Shown here piece after piece: positions 33,625 to 41,938 of a stretch of 49,231 bases of DNA. The DNA comes from JBFLYN01 sp040756655 (GTDB lineage: Bacteria; Bacillota; Sulfobacillia; UBA8153). Location of the stretch: NCBI GenBank assembly GCA_040756655.1, contig JBFLYN010000025.1:1-49231 (forward strand). The letters are read 5' to 3'. The position numbers were made by a program, and so were the translations under genes. Positions within the stretch are counted from its first letter, which is position 1, and the number at the start of each line of letters is the position of its first letter. The notes under the pieces are model-generated. The model was not told the origin of the DNA, made no database searches, and saw nothing but the letters and a program-made list of their open reading frames with translations.

Positions 33625-35793
33625 GTGGTGGACATCTGCGAACTCCTACAGCGCGTCAGGGGCTATGCCCGTGAACAGGACGTGGCCCTGGTGGAACGGG
33701 CCCATGCTTTCAGTGCCCGGGCCCACTCGGGGCAGGTGCGCGCCTCCGGAGAGGAATATGTCCAGCACCCCCTGGCGGTGGCCAAGATCCTGGCCGACTT
33801 GGAAATGGATGGGGTGACGGTGGCAGCGGCACTCCTGCACGATGTGGTCGAAGACACTGGTGCCACACTCCTGGAAATCCAGGGCGAGTTCGGGCAGGAA
33901 GTAGCCGGGCTGGTGGACGGAGTCACCAAATTGGGCAGGCTGGAGTTCAGATCCCAGGTGGAGGAGCAGGCCCAGAACCTGCGCAAGATGTTCTTTGCCA
34001 TGGCCGAGGACCTGCGAGTCATCATCATCAAGCTGGCCGACCGGCTGCACAACATGCGTACGCTGGGCCACCTTGCGCCAGAACGCCAGCGCTACGTGGC
34101 CCAGGAGACCCTGGAGATATTTGCGCCGCTTGCCCACAGGCTGGGCATCTGGCGTTTCAAATGGGAATTGGAAGATCTGGCCTTTCGCTACCTGGAACCC
34201 ACCGAGTTTTACAACCTGGTCCAGGCCATTGCCAAACAGCGGAGCCAGCGCGAGGCCGAGGCCCAGGTGGTCATAGACATGATAAAGGAGCGGTTGGCCC
34301 AGGCCGGCACCACCGCCGACGTCCAGGGTCGGGCCAAGAACCTATTTAGCATCCATCGGAAGATGGTGACCCAGAAAAAACCGGTCTCAGAGATTTACGA
34401 CCTCATTGCAGTGAGGATCGTTACCAACTCGGTACGGGACTGCTACGCCGTACTGGGGCTGGTACACGAACTCTGGAAGCCCATACCCGGGCGCTTCAAG
34501 GACTTCATCGCCATGCCCAAGGCCAACATGTACCAGTCGCTGCACACCACCGTCATGGGTCCCGAGGGTGACCCCATCGAAATCCAGATTCGCACCCAGG
34601 AGATGCACCGCACGGCCGAGTATGGCGTGGCCGCGCACTGGACGTACAAGGAGGGCAAGCGGCCCGACCCGGGGTTTGACCAGAAGCTGGCGTGGCTGCG
34701 CCAGGTGTTGGAGTGGCAGCGTGACCTGGGAGATGCCGGCGAGTTTCTCGAGTCCCTCAAGATCGACTTGTTTGACGACGAGGTGTTCGTGTTTACTCCC
34801 AAGGGCGACGTGATCGATCTCCCGGCCGGGGCCACCCCGCTGGATTTTGCCTACCAGATCCACACAGACGTGGGACACCGCTGTATCGGCGCCAAGGCCA
34901 ACGGCAAGATCGTGCCGCTGGACTACGAACTGCAAAACGGCGACATCGTGGAGATCCTCACGTCCCGCCAGATGGCCGGCCCCAGCCTCGACTGGCTAAA
35001 GCTGGTGAAGACCTCGTCTGCCCGCTCCAAGATCCGGGCATACTTCAAGCGGCAGCGGCGGGATGAGAACGTGGCCCGGGGCCGGGACTTGCTGGAAAAG
35101 GAATTCCGCAAGCTGGAACAGGACCCCAAGGAGCTTTTGAGCGAGGAAGTAGTCCGGGCCGTATGCCGTCGGCTCAACTTCAGCTCGTTGGATGACCTCT
35201 TGGCTGCCATCGCCTACGGCGGGATCACCGCCGGGCACGTGGCGGCCAGGCTGCGCGACGCCTACCGCAAGGTGGCCCGCCCGGTGGTGGAGACAGACCT
35301 GTCGGTGGAGCCTACCGCTCCCATCAAGCGACCGGGCTCAGGAGTGCGCGTGCGTGGCGTAGACCAGGTACTGGTCAGGTTCGGGCGCTGCTGCAACCCG
35401 GTGCCGGGAGACCCCATCATCGGGTACATCACCCGGGGCCGGGGGGTCTCAGTGCACCGGGTGGACTGCCCCAACATCGTAAACTACCGGGATGACACCG
35501 AACGGCTGCTGGAAGTGCTCTGGGAAGAAGACATCACCGGCAACTACCCGGTAGACGTGACCATCACCGGCCTGGACCGGTCCGGGCTGCTCTTTGACGT
35601 CACCCAGGTAGTGGCGGACATGCGCAGCAACATCATCAGCGCCCGGGCCCGGTCCAATCGCGATGGCTATGCCTCCATTGACTTGACCCTGGAAGTTCGG
35701 GGCCTGGACCAGCTGGACCACCTGTTTCGGCGCCTGCGCCGGATCCATGATGTGCTGAGCGTCGACCGGGTAGTGAGAGAAAACGCGCGTTAG
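33625..35793 (+). CDS. relA: Bifunctional (p)ppGpp synthetase/hydrolase RelA/SpoT
   Basis: A 722-residue stringent-response enzyme. The hydrolase HD domain has HPLAVAKILADLEMDG and the HDVVEDT motif at about 72-78, both intact, so hydrolysis should work. The synthetase domain (about 230-360) has YDLIAVRIVTNSVRDCYAVL and FKDFIAMPKANMYQSLHTTV. The TGS domain (about 385-445) reads VFTPKGDVIDLPAGATPLDF. A Zn-finger/helical region contains FGRCCNPVPGDPIIGYITRG, and the ACT domain ends the protein. The start is GTG 33625 or 33628 behind AGAAAGGGGG. It is the only long RSH in the window, between apt and dtd. Confidence 0.97.
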   Translation: MVDICELLQRVRGYAREQDVALVERAHAFSARAHSGQVRASGEEYVQHPLAVAKILADLEMDGVTVAAALLHDVVEDTGATLLEIQGEFGQEVAGLVDGVTKLGRLEFRSQVEEQAQNLRKMFFAMAEDLRVIIIKLADRLHNMRTLGHLAPERQRYVAQETLEIFAPLAHRLGIWRFKWELEDLAFRYLEPTEFYNLVQAIAKQRSQREAEAQVVIDMIKERLAQAGTTADVQGRAKNLFSIHRKMVTQKKPVSEIYDLIAVRIVTNSVRDCYAVLGLVHELWKPIPGRFKDFIAMPKANMYQSLHTTVMGPEGDPIEIQIRTQEMHRTAEYGVAAHWTYKEGKRPDPGFDQKLAWLRQVLEWQRDLGDAGEFLESLKIDLFDDEVFVFTPKGDVIDLPAGATPLDFAYQIHTDVGHRCIGAKANGKIVPLDYELQNGDIVEILTSRQMAGPSLDWLKLVKTSSARSKIRAYFKRQRRDENVARGRDLLEKEFRKLEQDPKELLSEEVVRAVCRRLNFSSLDDLLAAIAYGGITAGHVAARLRDAYRKVARPVVETDLSVEPTAPIKRPGSGVRVRGVDQVLVRFGRCCNPVPGDPIIGYITRGRGVSVHRVDCPNIVNYRDDTERLLEVLWEEDITGNYPVDVTITGLDRSGLLFDVTQVVADMRSNIISARARSNRDGYASIDLTLEVRGLDQLDHLFRRLRRIHDVLSVDRVVRENAR

Positions 35794-35809
35794 GGAAGAG
35801 GTTGGGGAT

Positions 35810-36259
35810 TTGCGGGCAGTGGTACAAAGAGCAAGGGCCGGGAAGGTCACCGTGGACGGGCGCCTGGTGGGGGCCATTGGACAGGGGCTGGTGGTGCTCC
35901 TGGGGGTAGGTCGCGATGATACCCCCAAAGAAGCTCTTTACATGGCAGACAAAATTGCCAACCTCCGGATTTTCGAAGACACCGCGGGCAAGCTGAACCG
36001 GTCGGTGCTGGACGTGGGCGGCCAGGTGCTGTCGGTTTCCCAGTTTACCCTTTTTGGTGATTGCCGCAAGGGGCGCAGGCCCTCCTTTACGGCGGCGGCT
36101 TCGCCGGAGGACGCCACCCGGCTGTATGAAGTGTTCAATGACGCCCTACGGGCGCTGGGGCTGGAAGTGGCCACCGGGGAATTCCGCGCCCACATGGTAG
36201 TCACCATTGAAAACGACGGGCCGGTCACCTTGATGCTGGATTCCGAGAAGAGCTTCTAA
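35810..36259 (+). CDS. dtd: D-aminoacyl-tRNA deacylase
   Basis: A 149-residue homodimeric enzyme that removes wrongly attached D-amino acids (and glycine) from tRNA. The start MRAVVQRARAGKVTVDGR is typical. The catalytic motif SVSQFTL is near 75-81, and the Gly-cisPro motif that gives chiral selection is in ENDGPVTLML near the C-terminus. The start is TTG 35810, sixteen bases after the relA stop region, with AGAGGTTGGGG upstream. Given the D-amino-acid-related cluster at the left of the window, its presence is worth noting, but this gene is universal in this locus and implies no link. Confidence 0.96.
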   Translation: MRAVVQRARAGKVTVDGRLVGAIGQGLVVLLGVGRDDTPKEALYMADKIANLRIFEDTAGKLNRSVLDVGGQVLSVSQFTLFGDCRKGRRPSFTAAASPEDATRLYEVFNDALRALGLEVATGEFRAHMVVTIENDGPVTLMLDSEKSF

Positions 36260-36475
36260 CCGGCCCGGACCGGCGCGCCCGTCACCATCCATGGATTATC
36301 CCAAGGAGAAACTCACCCGCGTGCCGTTACCTGGTACTGCCGTCTCGGGAACTGGCGGCCGGGTCCATCCTAAGCATGGACCTGGCCGGTGTCCCGTGAC
36401 CCGGAACCGGTCTGAAAGCCATGGGGAGCAGGCAGGCAGACGCGCCGGCCTCGTCCACAAGTTGCCAGCTGAGGA

Positions 36476-37102
36476 GTGAAGCAAGTGATAGTTGAGGTAT
36501 TTCCCCTAGGGGAGCTGCAGGGCAACTGCTACCTGGTAGCGTGCGAAAATACCCGGAAAGCGATGGTCATCGACCCGGGAGGGAATCCTGACCCGGTGCT
36601 CAAGGCCGCCCGGCGACTGGGATTGGACATCGAACTCATAGTCAACACCCATGGGCACGCCGACCACATCGCGGGCAACGCGCGCCTCAAAGAGGCCAGC
36701 GGCGCCCGGCTCCTCATCGGCACCCAAGACGGTCCCACGCTCGCCAACCCGGCCCGCAACCTGTCCATGTGGGTAGGAGCCCGCATAGCCATGGAAGCTG
36801 ACGGGCTATTGGCAGACGGGGATACCGTCACCGTCGGGGATCTGGCCTTCGAAGTCATCCATACCCCCGGGCACACCCCGGGCGGGATCTGCCTTTATGC
36901 ACCCGGCGTTGTCTTCACCGGAGACACGCTCTTTGCCGGCAGCATCGGGCGATCGGACTTGCCGGGCGGCGACTATGACCAGCTAATGGTTTCCCTCCGG
37001 ACCCGGCTGGTGCCGCTTCCCGGCGACACCGTGGTCTACCCGGGGCACGGGCCGGCCAGCACTATCGCCATGGAAAAGCAGGGGAACCCCTTCTTGGCTT
37101 AG
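36476..37102 (+). CDS. MBL-fold metallohydrolase (glyoxalase II-like)
   Basis: A 208-residue metallo-beta-lactamase-fold hydrolase. The zinc motif is VNTHGHADHIAGNA (H-x-H-x-D-H near 58-64); later ligands are in IHTPGHTPGGI, VFTGDTLFAGSIGRSDLPGG and VYPGHGPAST. This is the short YcbL/YqgX-like group that follows relA-dtd in many Bacillota, with hydroxyacylglutathione or related thioester hydrolysis as the family activity. The start is GTG 36476 or, with better spacing from GAGGAG, GTG 36485. The 215 bases before it (36260-36475) contain no gene that I can support. Confidence 0.9.
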   Translation: MKQVIVEVFPLGELQGNCYLVACENTRKAMVIDPGGNPDPVLKAARRLGLDIELIVNTHGHADHIAGNARLKEASGARLLIGTQDGPTLANPARNLSMWVGARIAMEADGLLADGDTVTVGDLAFEVIHTPGHTPGGICLYAPGVVFTGDTLFAGSIGRSDLPGGDYDQLMVSLRTRLVPLPGDTVVYPGHGPASTIAMEKQGNPFLA

Positions 37103-37218
37103 ACCGCGACCTTTCCATCATCCACCGAGTCATACCAGGGCGGGGGTGATGGTATGAACCAAGACAGGCACCGGCGCTGCGTGCCCGGTGAGGAGCTCAG
37201 CCACCAGGCTTGGCCCGC

Positions 37219-37329
37219 ATGCGCGCGGGCCAGGATGACCACGAGATAGCCGAGGCATTGGGCCTGGAACCCAGCGATATCCAAAAGATCCGGCTGGGCT
37301 TGCGGTCGCCGGTAGTGGTGGTTGATTGA
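37219..37329 (+). CDS. Possible small HTH-like protein
   Basis: A 36-residue frame starting at ATG 37219: MRAGQDDHEIAEALGLEPSD followed by IQKIRLGLRSP. The sequence looks like a single helix-turn-helix hairpin (EIAEALGLEPSDIQKIRLGL), not random GC-rich translation. No good ribosome site is visible; a TTG at 37210 lies in the same frame. The preceding ATG at 37154 opens another frame (MNQDRHRRC...) that ends at 37248, so an upstream frameshift may have cut a longer gene. I cannot assign a family. Nothing else was found between 37103 and 37431. Confidence 0.3.
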   Translation: MRAGQDDHEIAEALGLEPSDIQKIRLGLRSPVVVVD

Positions 37330-37431
37330 TGTAACGTGCTCAGTTACGGCGCCTCCCGCGATGCGCGCTTTTGTTTGCCCTCTTTCCGGGCGTCAAATCC
37401 ACGGCTTCGCCCGGATAGCCCCTTTTACCCG

Positions 37432-37482
37432 TTGACAGATGGAACCACGACAGTGTACAATTTAGATACCCATAGGGGGTAT
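37432..37482 (+). promoter_or_regulatory. copA promoter with CsoR-type copper operator
   Basis: TTGACA (37432-37437) and TACAAT (37456-37461) with an 18-base spacer form a strong promoter. ATACCCATAGGGGGTAT (37466-37482) is a perfect 6-base inverted repeat around 5 bases and closely matches the CsoR consensus (TACCC...GGGTA). It overlaps the expected start point, as in copper-inducible copA operons. No csoR gene lies in the window. Confidence 0.8.
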
Positions 37483-37502
37483 GGGTAGGAAGGAGGCGCC
37501 AT

Positions 37503-39782
37503 ATGAGCCAATCAACAACATTACCCGGGGCTGACCCGGGGAGGGAGGTCCCACTGATCTCGACTGTGCTCCAGATACGGGGTATGACCTGCGCCAGCTG
37601 CAGCCAGCGGGTGGAACGCGCGCTGGAGAAGACTCCGGGGGTAGCCAAGGTACACGTGAACTTTGCCGCGGAAGAGGCCCGGGTGGTGTACAATCCTGCC
37701 CTGACCAGCATGACTGACCTGGAAACGTCGGTGAACCTGGCCGGGTACAGCCTGGGCGCACCCGAGGAACTCGATGCCGACCAAGTCAAACAGGAGAAAG
37801 CGTTTAGGTTGATGATGTCAGCGGCTGTGCCCGGTGCGGTGATCATGGCACTGATGATGGTACACATGTTCATCACGCCGGTACCTTACTACCCTTACAT
37901 TGCCGCGGTACTCGGTTTTCCCATCATTTTCGTCAGCGGGTACTCCACGCACCGGGCCGGACTGCTGGCCGTCAGGCATGGGTCGGCCAACATGGACGTG
38001 CTGATCACCTTGGGGTCAGTGCCGCCCTACCTCATGGGCCTGGCGGCCTTCTGGTTCCCGGCCACGACTTTCGTGGAGATGGCCACCACCATCGTCACCT
38101 TCCACCTGGTGGGCCGGTACCTCGAGGCCCGGGCCAAGGGACGGGCTTCCCAGGCGGTGAAAAAGCTCCTGCAGATGGAAGCCAAGCAGGCACGGGTCCT
38201 GGTAGATGGCCAGGAGCACGAAGTGCCGGTGGCCCAGCTTAGACCCGGCGACGTGATATTAGTCCGGGCAGGCGAGAAGATCCCCACCGACAGCATCGTG
38301 CTATCCGGCAGGAGCACGGTGGACGAGTCCATGGCTACTGGAGAATCCATCCCAGTGGGCAAAGGGCCGGGCGATGAGCTCATCGGCGCCACCATCAACG
38401 GCCAGGGCATGCTCACGGCCAAGGTTACCCGCGTGGGACAGGATACTTTCCTGGCCCAGGTCGCCAGGCTGGTCCGCGAGTGCCAGGGCTCCAGGGTACC
38501 CATCCAGGAGTTTGCCGACCGGGTAACCGGGTATTATTTTGTGCCCGGGGTCATCGGCATCTCCTTTCTCACACTGGGGCTTTGGCTGGCATTCCCGGAC
38601 GTCTTCCGCGGGATTGTGGCTTGGGGATCGGGTTTTCTGCCCTGGCTTAACCCGGACCTCGGCCAGGTGACCCTGGCCATATTCGCCGCCGTGGCAGTGC
38701 TGGTCATATCCTGCCCGTGTGCCCTGGGCTTGGCCACGCCCACCGCCCTCATGGTGGGCAGCGGCCTGGGGGCCGAAAAGGGCATTCTCATCCGGCACGG
38801 TGAAGCCATCCAGACGCTCAAGGATATACGTGCCGTGGTGTTTGACAAGACGGGAACCATCACCAAGGGCAGACCCGAGGTCACCGGTGTTTGGGCCTGG
38901 GGGGGGTATCACGAGGACGAACTGCTCAGGCTGGCGGCCAGCGTGGAGGCGGGTTCAGAACACCCGCTGGGCCAGGCCGTCCGGACAGCCGCCGAGGAAC
39001 GCGGGCTCGGCGTTTTGGCGGTGGAAAATTTCCAGGCCGTTACGGGTAAAGGTGTAAGCGGGTATATCGCCGGGCGGCCAGTGCAGGTGGGCAGCGTCAG
39101 GTACGTGGCCGGACTGGGAGTGGATGTCGAGTCTGCCGCCCCGGTCTTGGAGCAGTGGGAGGCAGAAGCCAAGACGGTGGTGCTGGTGGCCGTAGACGGT
39201 AAGCTGGCCGGTGCCCTCGCCGTGGCCGACGCCGTCAAGCCCGAGTCCGCCGCAGTCGTTGCCGAACTCGAGTCCATGGGCATAACTTCTGTCATGATCA
39301 CCGGGGACAACCAGCGCACGGCTGCGGCCATAGCCGGGCAAGTCGGGATACAGCGGGTTTATGCCGAAGCCCTTCCCGACGCCAAGCTGGCGCACCTGCG
39401 CCGTCTCCAGGATGACCTGGGCATGGTGGCTATGGTGGGTGACGGGATCAACGATGCTCCTGCCCTGAAACAAGCCAACGTGGGCATGGCCATAGGTACC
39501 GGCACCGACATCGCCATAGAAGCCGCCGACGTGACGCTGGTGCGGGGTGACCTGAGGGGTGTGGTCGCGGCCATCAAGCTTTCGCGGGCCACGTTCAGGA
39601 AGATCCAGGAGAACTACTTCTGGGCCTGGTTCTACAATGGACTGGCCATCCCGGTAGCGGCCATGGGCTTATTGCACCCGCTCATCGGGGTGTCAGCCAT
39701 GACCCTCAGTTCCCTCAACGTGGTCTGGAATTCCCTGCGCCTGCGCGGGGTCAACATAGAACCGGCGGCGGGGGCTCGCTAG
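37503..39782 (+). CDS. copA: Copper-exporting P1B-type ATPase CopA
   Basis: A 759-residue Cu(I) efflux pump. One N-terminal HMA domain has GMTCASC (Cys30, Cys33). The transmembrane copper site is the CPC in VISCPCALGLATPTALM near 403-406. The phosphorylated Asp is in VVFDKTGTITKGRP near 448, the ATP site has SEHPLGQAV, and the hinge is GDGINDAPALKQA. Eight membrane helices fit the class. The final Met-Ser helix region (AMTLSSLNVVWNSLRLRG) is typical of Cu(I) pumps. The ATG at 37503 follows AGGAAGGAGG. A CsoR-like operator is directly upstream, so induction by copper is likely. Having one HMA domain rather than two is common. Confidence 0.96.
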   Translation: MSQSTTLPGADPGREVPLISTVLQIRGMTCASCSQRVERALEKTPGVAKVHVNFAAEEARVVYNPALTSMTDLETSVNLAGYSLGAPEELDADQVKQEKAFRLMMSAAVPGAVIMALMMVHMFITPVPYYPYIAAVLGFPIIFVSGYSTHRAGLLAVRHGSANMDVLITLGSVPPYLMGLAAFWFPATTFVEMATTIVTFHLVGRYLEARAKGRASQAVKKLLQMEAKQARVLVDGQEHEVPVAQLRPGDVILVRAGEKIPTDSIVLSGRSTVDESMATGESIPVGKGPGDELIGATINGQGMLTAKVTRVGQDTFLAQVARLVRECQGSRVPIQEFADRVTGYYFVPGVIGISFLTLGLWLAFPDVFRGIVAWGSGFLPWLNPDLGQVTLAIFAAVAVLVISCPCALGLATPTALMVGSGLGAEKGILIRHGEAIQTLKDIRAVVFDKTGTITKGRPEVTGVWAWGGYHEDELLRLAASVEAGSEHPLGQAVRTAAEERGLGVLAVENFQAVTGKGVSGYIAGRPVQVGSVRYVAGLGVDVESAAPVLEQWEAEAKTVVLVAVDGKLAGALAVADAVKPESAAVVAELESMGITSVMITGDNQRTAAAIAGQVGIQRVYAEALPDAKLAHLRRLQDDLGMVAMVGDGINDAPALKQANVGMAIGTGTDIAIEAADVTLVRGDLRGVVAAIKLSRATFRKIQENYFWAWFYNGLAIPVAAMGLLHPLIGVSAMTLSSLNVVWNSLRLRGVNIEPAAGAR

Positions 39783-39802
39783 CCCCGCCGCTGGCCCCGG
39801 AG

Positions 39803-40459
39803 GTGGTCGCCGTGACGTCCGAATACGGGCTCTGGGCCGTGGTGGTCCTTAACGTGTTGCTCTTCGGAGGCTTCATCTTCGCCCTTGTCCGCCCCAGGAA
39901 ACGGGTGGAGTGGCGCTCCATGGGGGTCTTCACCGGGTTTTTGGCGGCCTTGTTTGCCGAGATGTACGGGTTCCCATTGACCATTTACGTTCTCACTTCG
40001 GTGGCGGGATTCCGGTCACCGGCGCTGCAACCGTTTCGTCACCTGGACGGGCACCTCCTGGGCAGCCTGTTGGGCCTGGGTGATGGTGGTAAGCAGGCCA
40101 TCTGCCTGCTGGGAAGCCTCATCATGGTGCTGGGGCTCTGGCTCATAGCCCGGGCCTGGTGGATGGTACACCGGGCGCAGGGCGAACTGGTGACCACCGG
40201 ACCCTATGGTTGGGTCCGTCACCCGCAGTATGCGGGGATGTTCCTGTTCACCTTGGGCCTCTTGGTCCAGTGGCCCACCGCCATCGGCCTGGTCATGTGG
40301 CCGTTTCTGGCTTTTAGCTACTACCGGCTGGCCCTCAGCGAGGAACGGGACCTGGTGGCGGCGATGGGAGAGGAGTACCTGACCTACCGACGACGCGTGC
40401 CCGCGTTCTTCCCCGGCGCCGAAAAGTGGTGGCTTTGGAGGCAGGGCCAGGCGATGTAG
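39803..40459 (+). CDS. ICMT/PEMT-like membrane methyltransferase-family protein
   Basis: A 218-residue membrane protein with about five helices. The isoprenylcysteine-methyltransferase/phospholipid-methyltransferase signature is present: GPYGWVRHPQYAGMFL and, near the C-terminus, SEERDLVAAMGEEYLTYRRR followed by VPAFFP. These bind S-adenosylmethionine in relatives. The start is GTG 39803 or GTG 39812, the latter with GGAGG seven to eight bases upstream. It sits 20 bases after copA, and such proteins are often found near metal-efflux and thiol-redox genes in Bacillota. The substrate is unknown. Confidence 0.85.
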   Translation: MVAVTSEYGLWAVVVLNVLLFGGFIFALVRPRKRVEWRSMGVFTGFLAALFAEMYGFPLTIYVLTSVAGFRSPALQPFRHLDGHLLGSLLGLGDGGKQAICLLGSLIMVLGLWLIARAWWMVHRAQGELVTTGPYGWVRHPQYAGMFLFTLGLLVQWPTAIGLVMWPFLAFSYYRLALSEERDLVAAMGEEYLTYRRRVPAFFPGAEKWWLWRQGQAM

Positions 40460-40621
40460 GCTTGCAAGCGGGTTTGGCCCGCGGACCCATCATCCCGCCG
40501 GCTGGCCGCCTTCACCGCAGGACCAGAGTGCATGGGCCGGTGAGAACGCCCCGGGACCCATGCCAGGGCGGGTTGGGTCTGCCCGGGCTTTGTTTTGGCA
40601 CACCATGGAGGTGTTTGAGAG

Positions 40622-41153
40622 ATGACGGTAAGAAGGCGACTGGTATCAGCAGGGGTTACTGGTGCTGGCCGCTGGTGCCGGGTACTGGTTCGGCCGTCCT
40701 GACCCCGGGCCGGAGGTTGCTGCCCGGGTCTACTGGCCCCTGGACGGTGGACCGGACGCAGTCATCGTCGACGATGGTCCCGGCGGGGTGTGGGCCGAAG
40801 TGAAGTGGGTAACCGGGAATGCATCGCTGCCGCCACTACCCCCGGGCAGCTATGAGCTCGACCAGCAACTGGTGTTCCTGGTGAGCCTGACTACACACGG
40901 CGGTGACCTCTCCAAGTACCATGTACTCGATCAGGCCCGGTTGTCCCTTTCCGATGGCGTGTGGCTGGCGCCCGCGGGGTGGCTGCCCCTGAGCCGGGAT
41001 AGTCATCATCCCAGCGGGCTTCTGCTGTTCCAGGGCACCGGGTTGGTGGAGAAGGCCCGGACTGCTGACCGGGTGGATCTGGTTCTACAGGACCTGGGGC
41101 GGGTGCCCTCCCGTACCTACCGCTGGCCCAAAATGCCTGGGGAAACCCCATGA
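40622..41153 (+). CDS. Hypothetical membrane-anchored protein, probably frameshifted near its start
   Basis: ATG 40622 follows GGAGGTGTTTGAGAG and begins MTVRR. One base would have to be removed near 40637 to join DWYQQGLLVLAAGAGYWFGR, a signal-anchor helix, in the frame that stays open to 41153. The intact frame itself can start only at GTG 40662 (behind AGCAGGGG), which truncates the helix. The mature part (VYWPLDGGPDAVIVDDGPGG, LVFLVSLTTHGGDLSKYHVL, ARLSLSDGVWLAPAGWLPLS) has no cysteine and no family I can name. Its stop overlaps the ccdA start as ATGA, so it belongs to that operon and probably works outside the membrane alongside CcdA. A sequencing error would explain the frame change. 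Confidence 0.6.
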
Positions 41154-41899
41154 GAGTCCCTTTACCCCTGGCCTTTTTCGCTGGCACCATGTCCTTTTTC
41201 TCTCCGTGCATCCTGCCCATGCTTGGGGCGTATGTCCTCACCATGACCGGCCTGGCCTTGCCCGATCTGCCGGCGTCCCTGGCCGGGCGGCGAATACGTC
41301 GCCGGCTCCTGTCCAACACTGCCATGTTCGTGCTGGCCTTTGCCCTGGTATTCACGGCAGTCGGAGGGTTGGCGCCCTTCCTGGGAGAGGCACTCGGGCG
41401 GGCGCTGCCCCACGTTAACGTGGCCGCAGGCTTCTTGGTGGGCGCTTTCGCCCTCAGCCTGCTGGAAGTACCGGTGCTGGGCTGGCCCGGACGCTGGCTG
41501 GCGGCCCGGGGAAGGTCCGGCCGCATGCTAAGGACGTACGGGCCAGGGTCCACGGCGTTTGTCATGGGGCTATTATTTGCGGTCGTATGCTCACATTGCA
41601 TTGGGGCTGTGCTGTACTCATTCCTGATTTACGTGGGGACGACTTCCACTCCCCGGGAGGGGATGGTGACCATGGCGGTGTTTTCTGCCGGACTGGCCCT
41701 GCCTTACCTGCTAACCGCGGTCTGGTTGGGACAGGCTACCCGGCTCCTTGACCGGGTAAGACGGCATCAACGGTTGATCTCGGCGGTTACGGGCGTACTC
41801 ATGCTGGTCACGGCCGTAGTGTTGGTCACGGGCAGGTGGAATTGGCTGGTGGGATGGCTCGCGCGCGTCCTTCCCTACCGCCTACCCGTGGGCATGTGA
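41150..41899 (+). CDS. ccdA: Thiol-disulfide membrane transporter CcdA
   Basis: A 249-residue six-helix protein of the DsbD/CcdA family that carries reducing power from cytosolic thioredoxin across the membrane. The first redox Cys is in SFFSPCILPMLGAYVL near residue 20; the second is in VVCSHCIGAVLYSFL near 146-149. Note the second site has two cysteines, C-S-H-C, where most relatives have one (C-x-P or GWTPC). The ATG overlaps the previous stop as ATGA. Known roles are cytochrome c maturation and repair of exported thiol proteins. Next to copA it may serve an extracytoplasmic copper or thiol protein, but that is inference. trxA lies 6 kb downstream. Confidence 0.88.
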   Translation: MRVPLPLAFFAGTMSFFSPCILPMLGAYVLTMTGLALPDLPASLAGRRIRRRLLSNTAMFVLAFALVFTAVGGLAPFLGEALGRALPHVNVAAGFLVGAFALSLLEVPVLGWPGRWLAARGRSGRMLRTYGPGSTAFVMGLLFAVVCSHCIGAVLYSFLIYVGTTSTPREGMVTMAVFSAGLALPYLLTAVWLGQATRLLDRVRRHQRLISAVTGVLMLVTAVVLVTGRWNWLVGWLARVLPYRLPVGM

Positions 41900-41938
41900 G
41901 ACCGGTACCGGTTCGCCGTTTGGTCCCGGGGGATGGTC

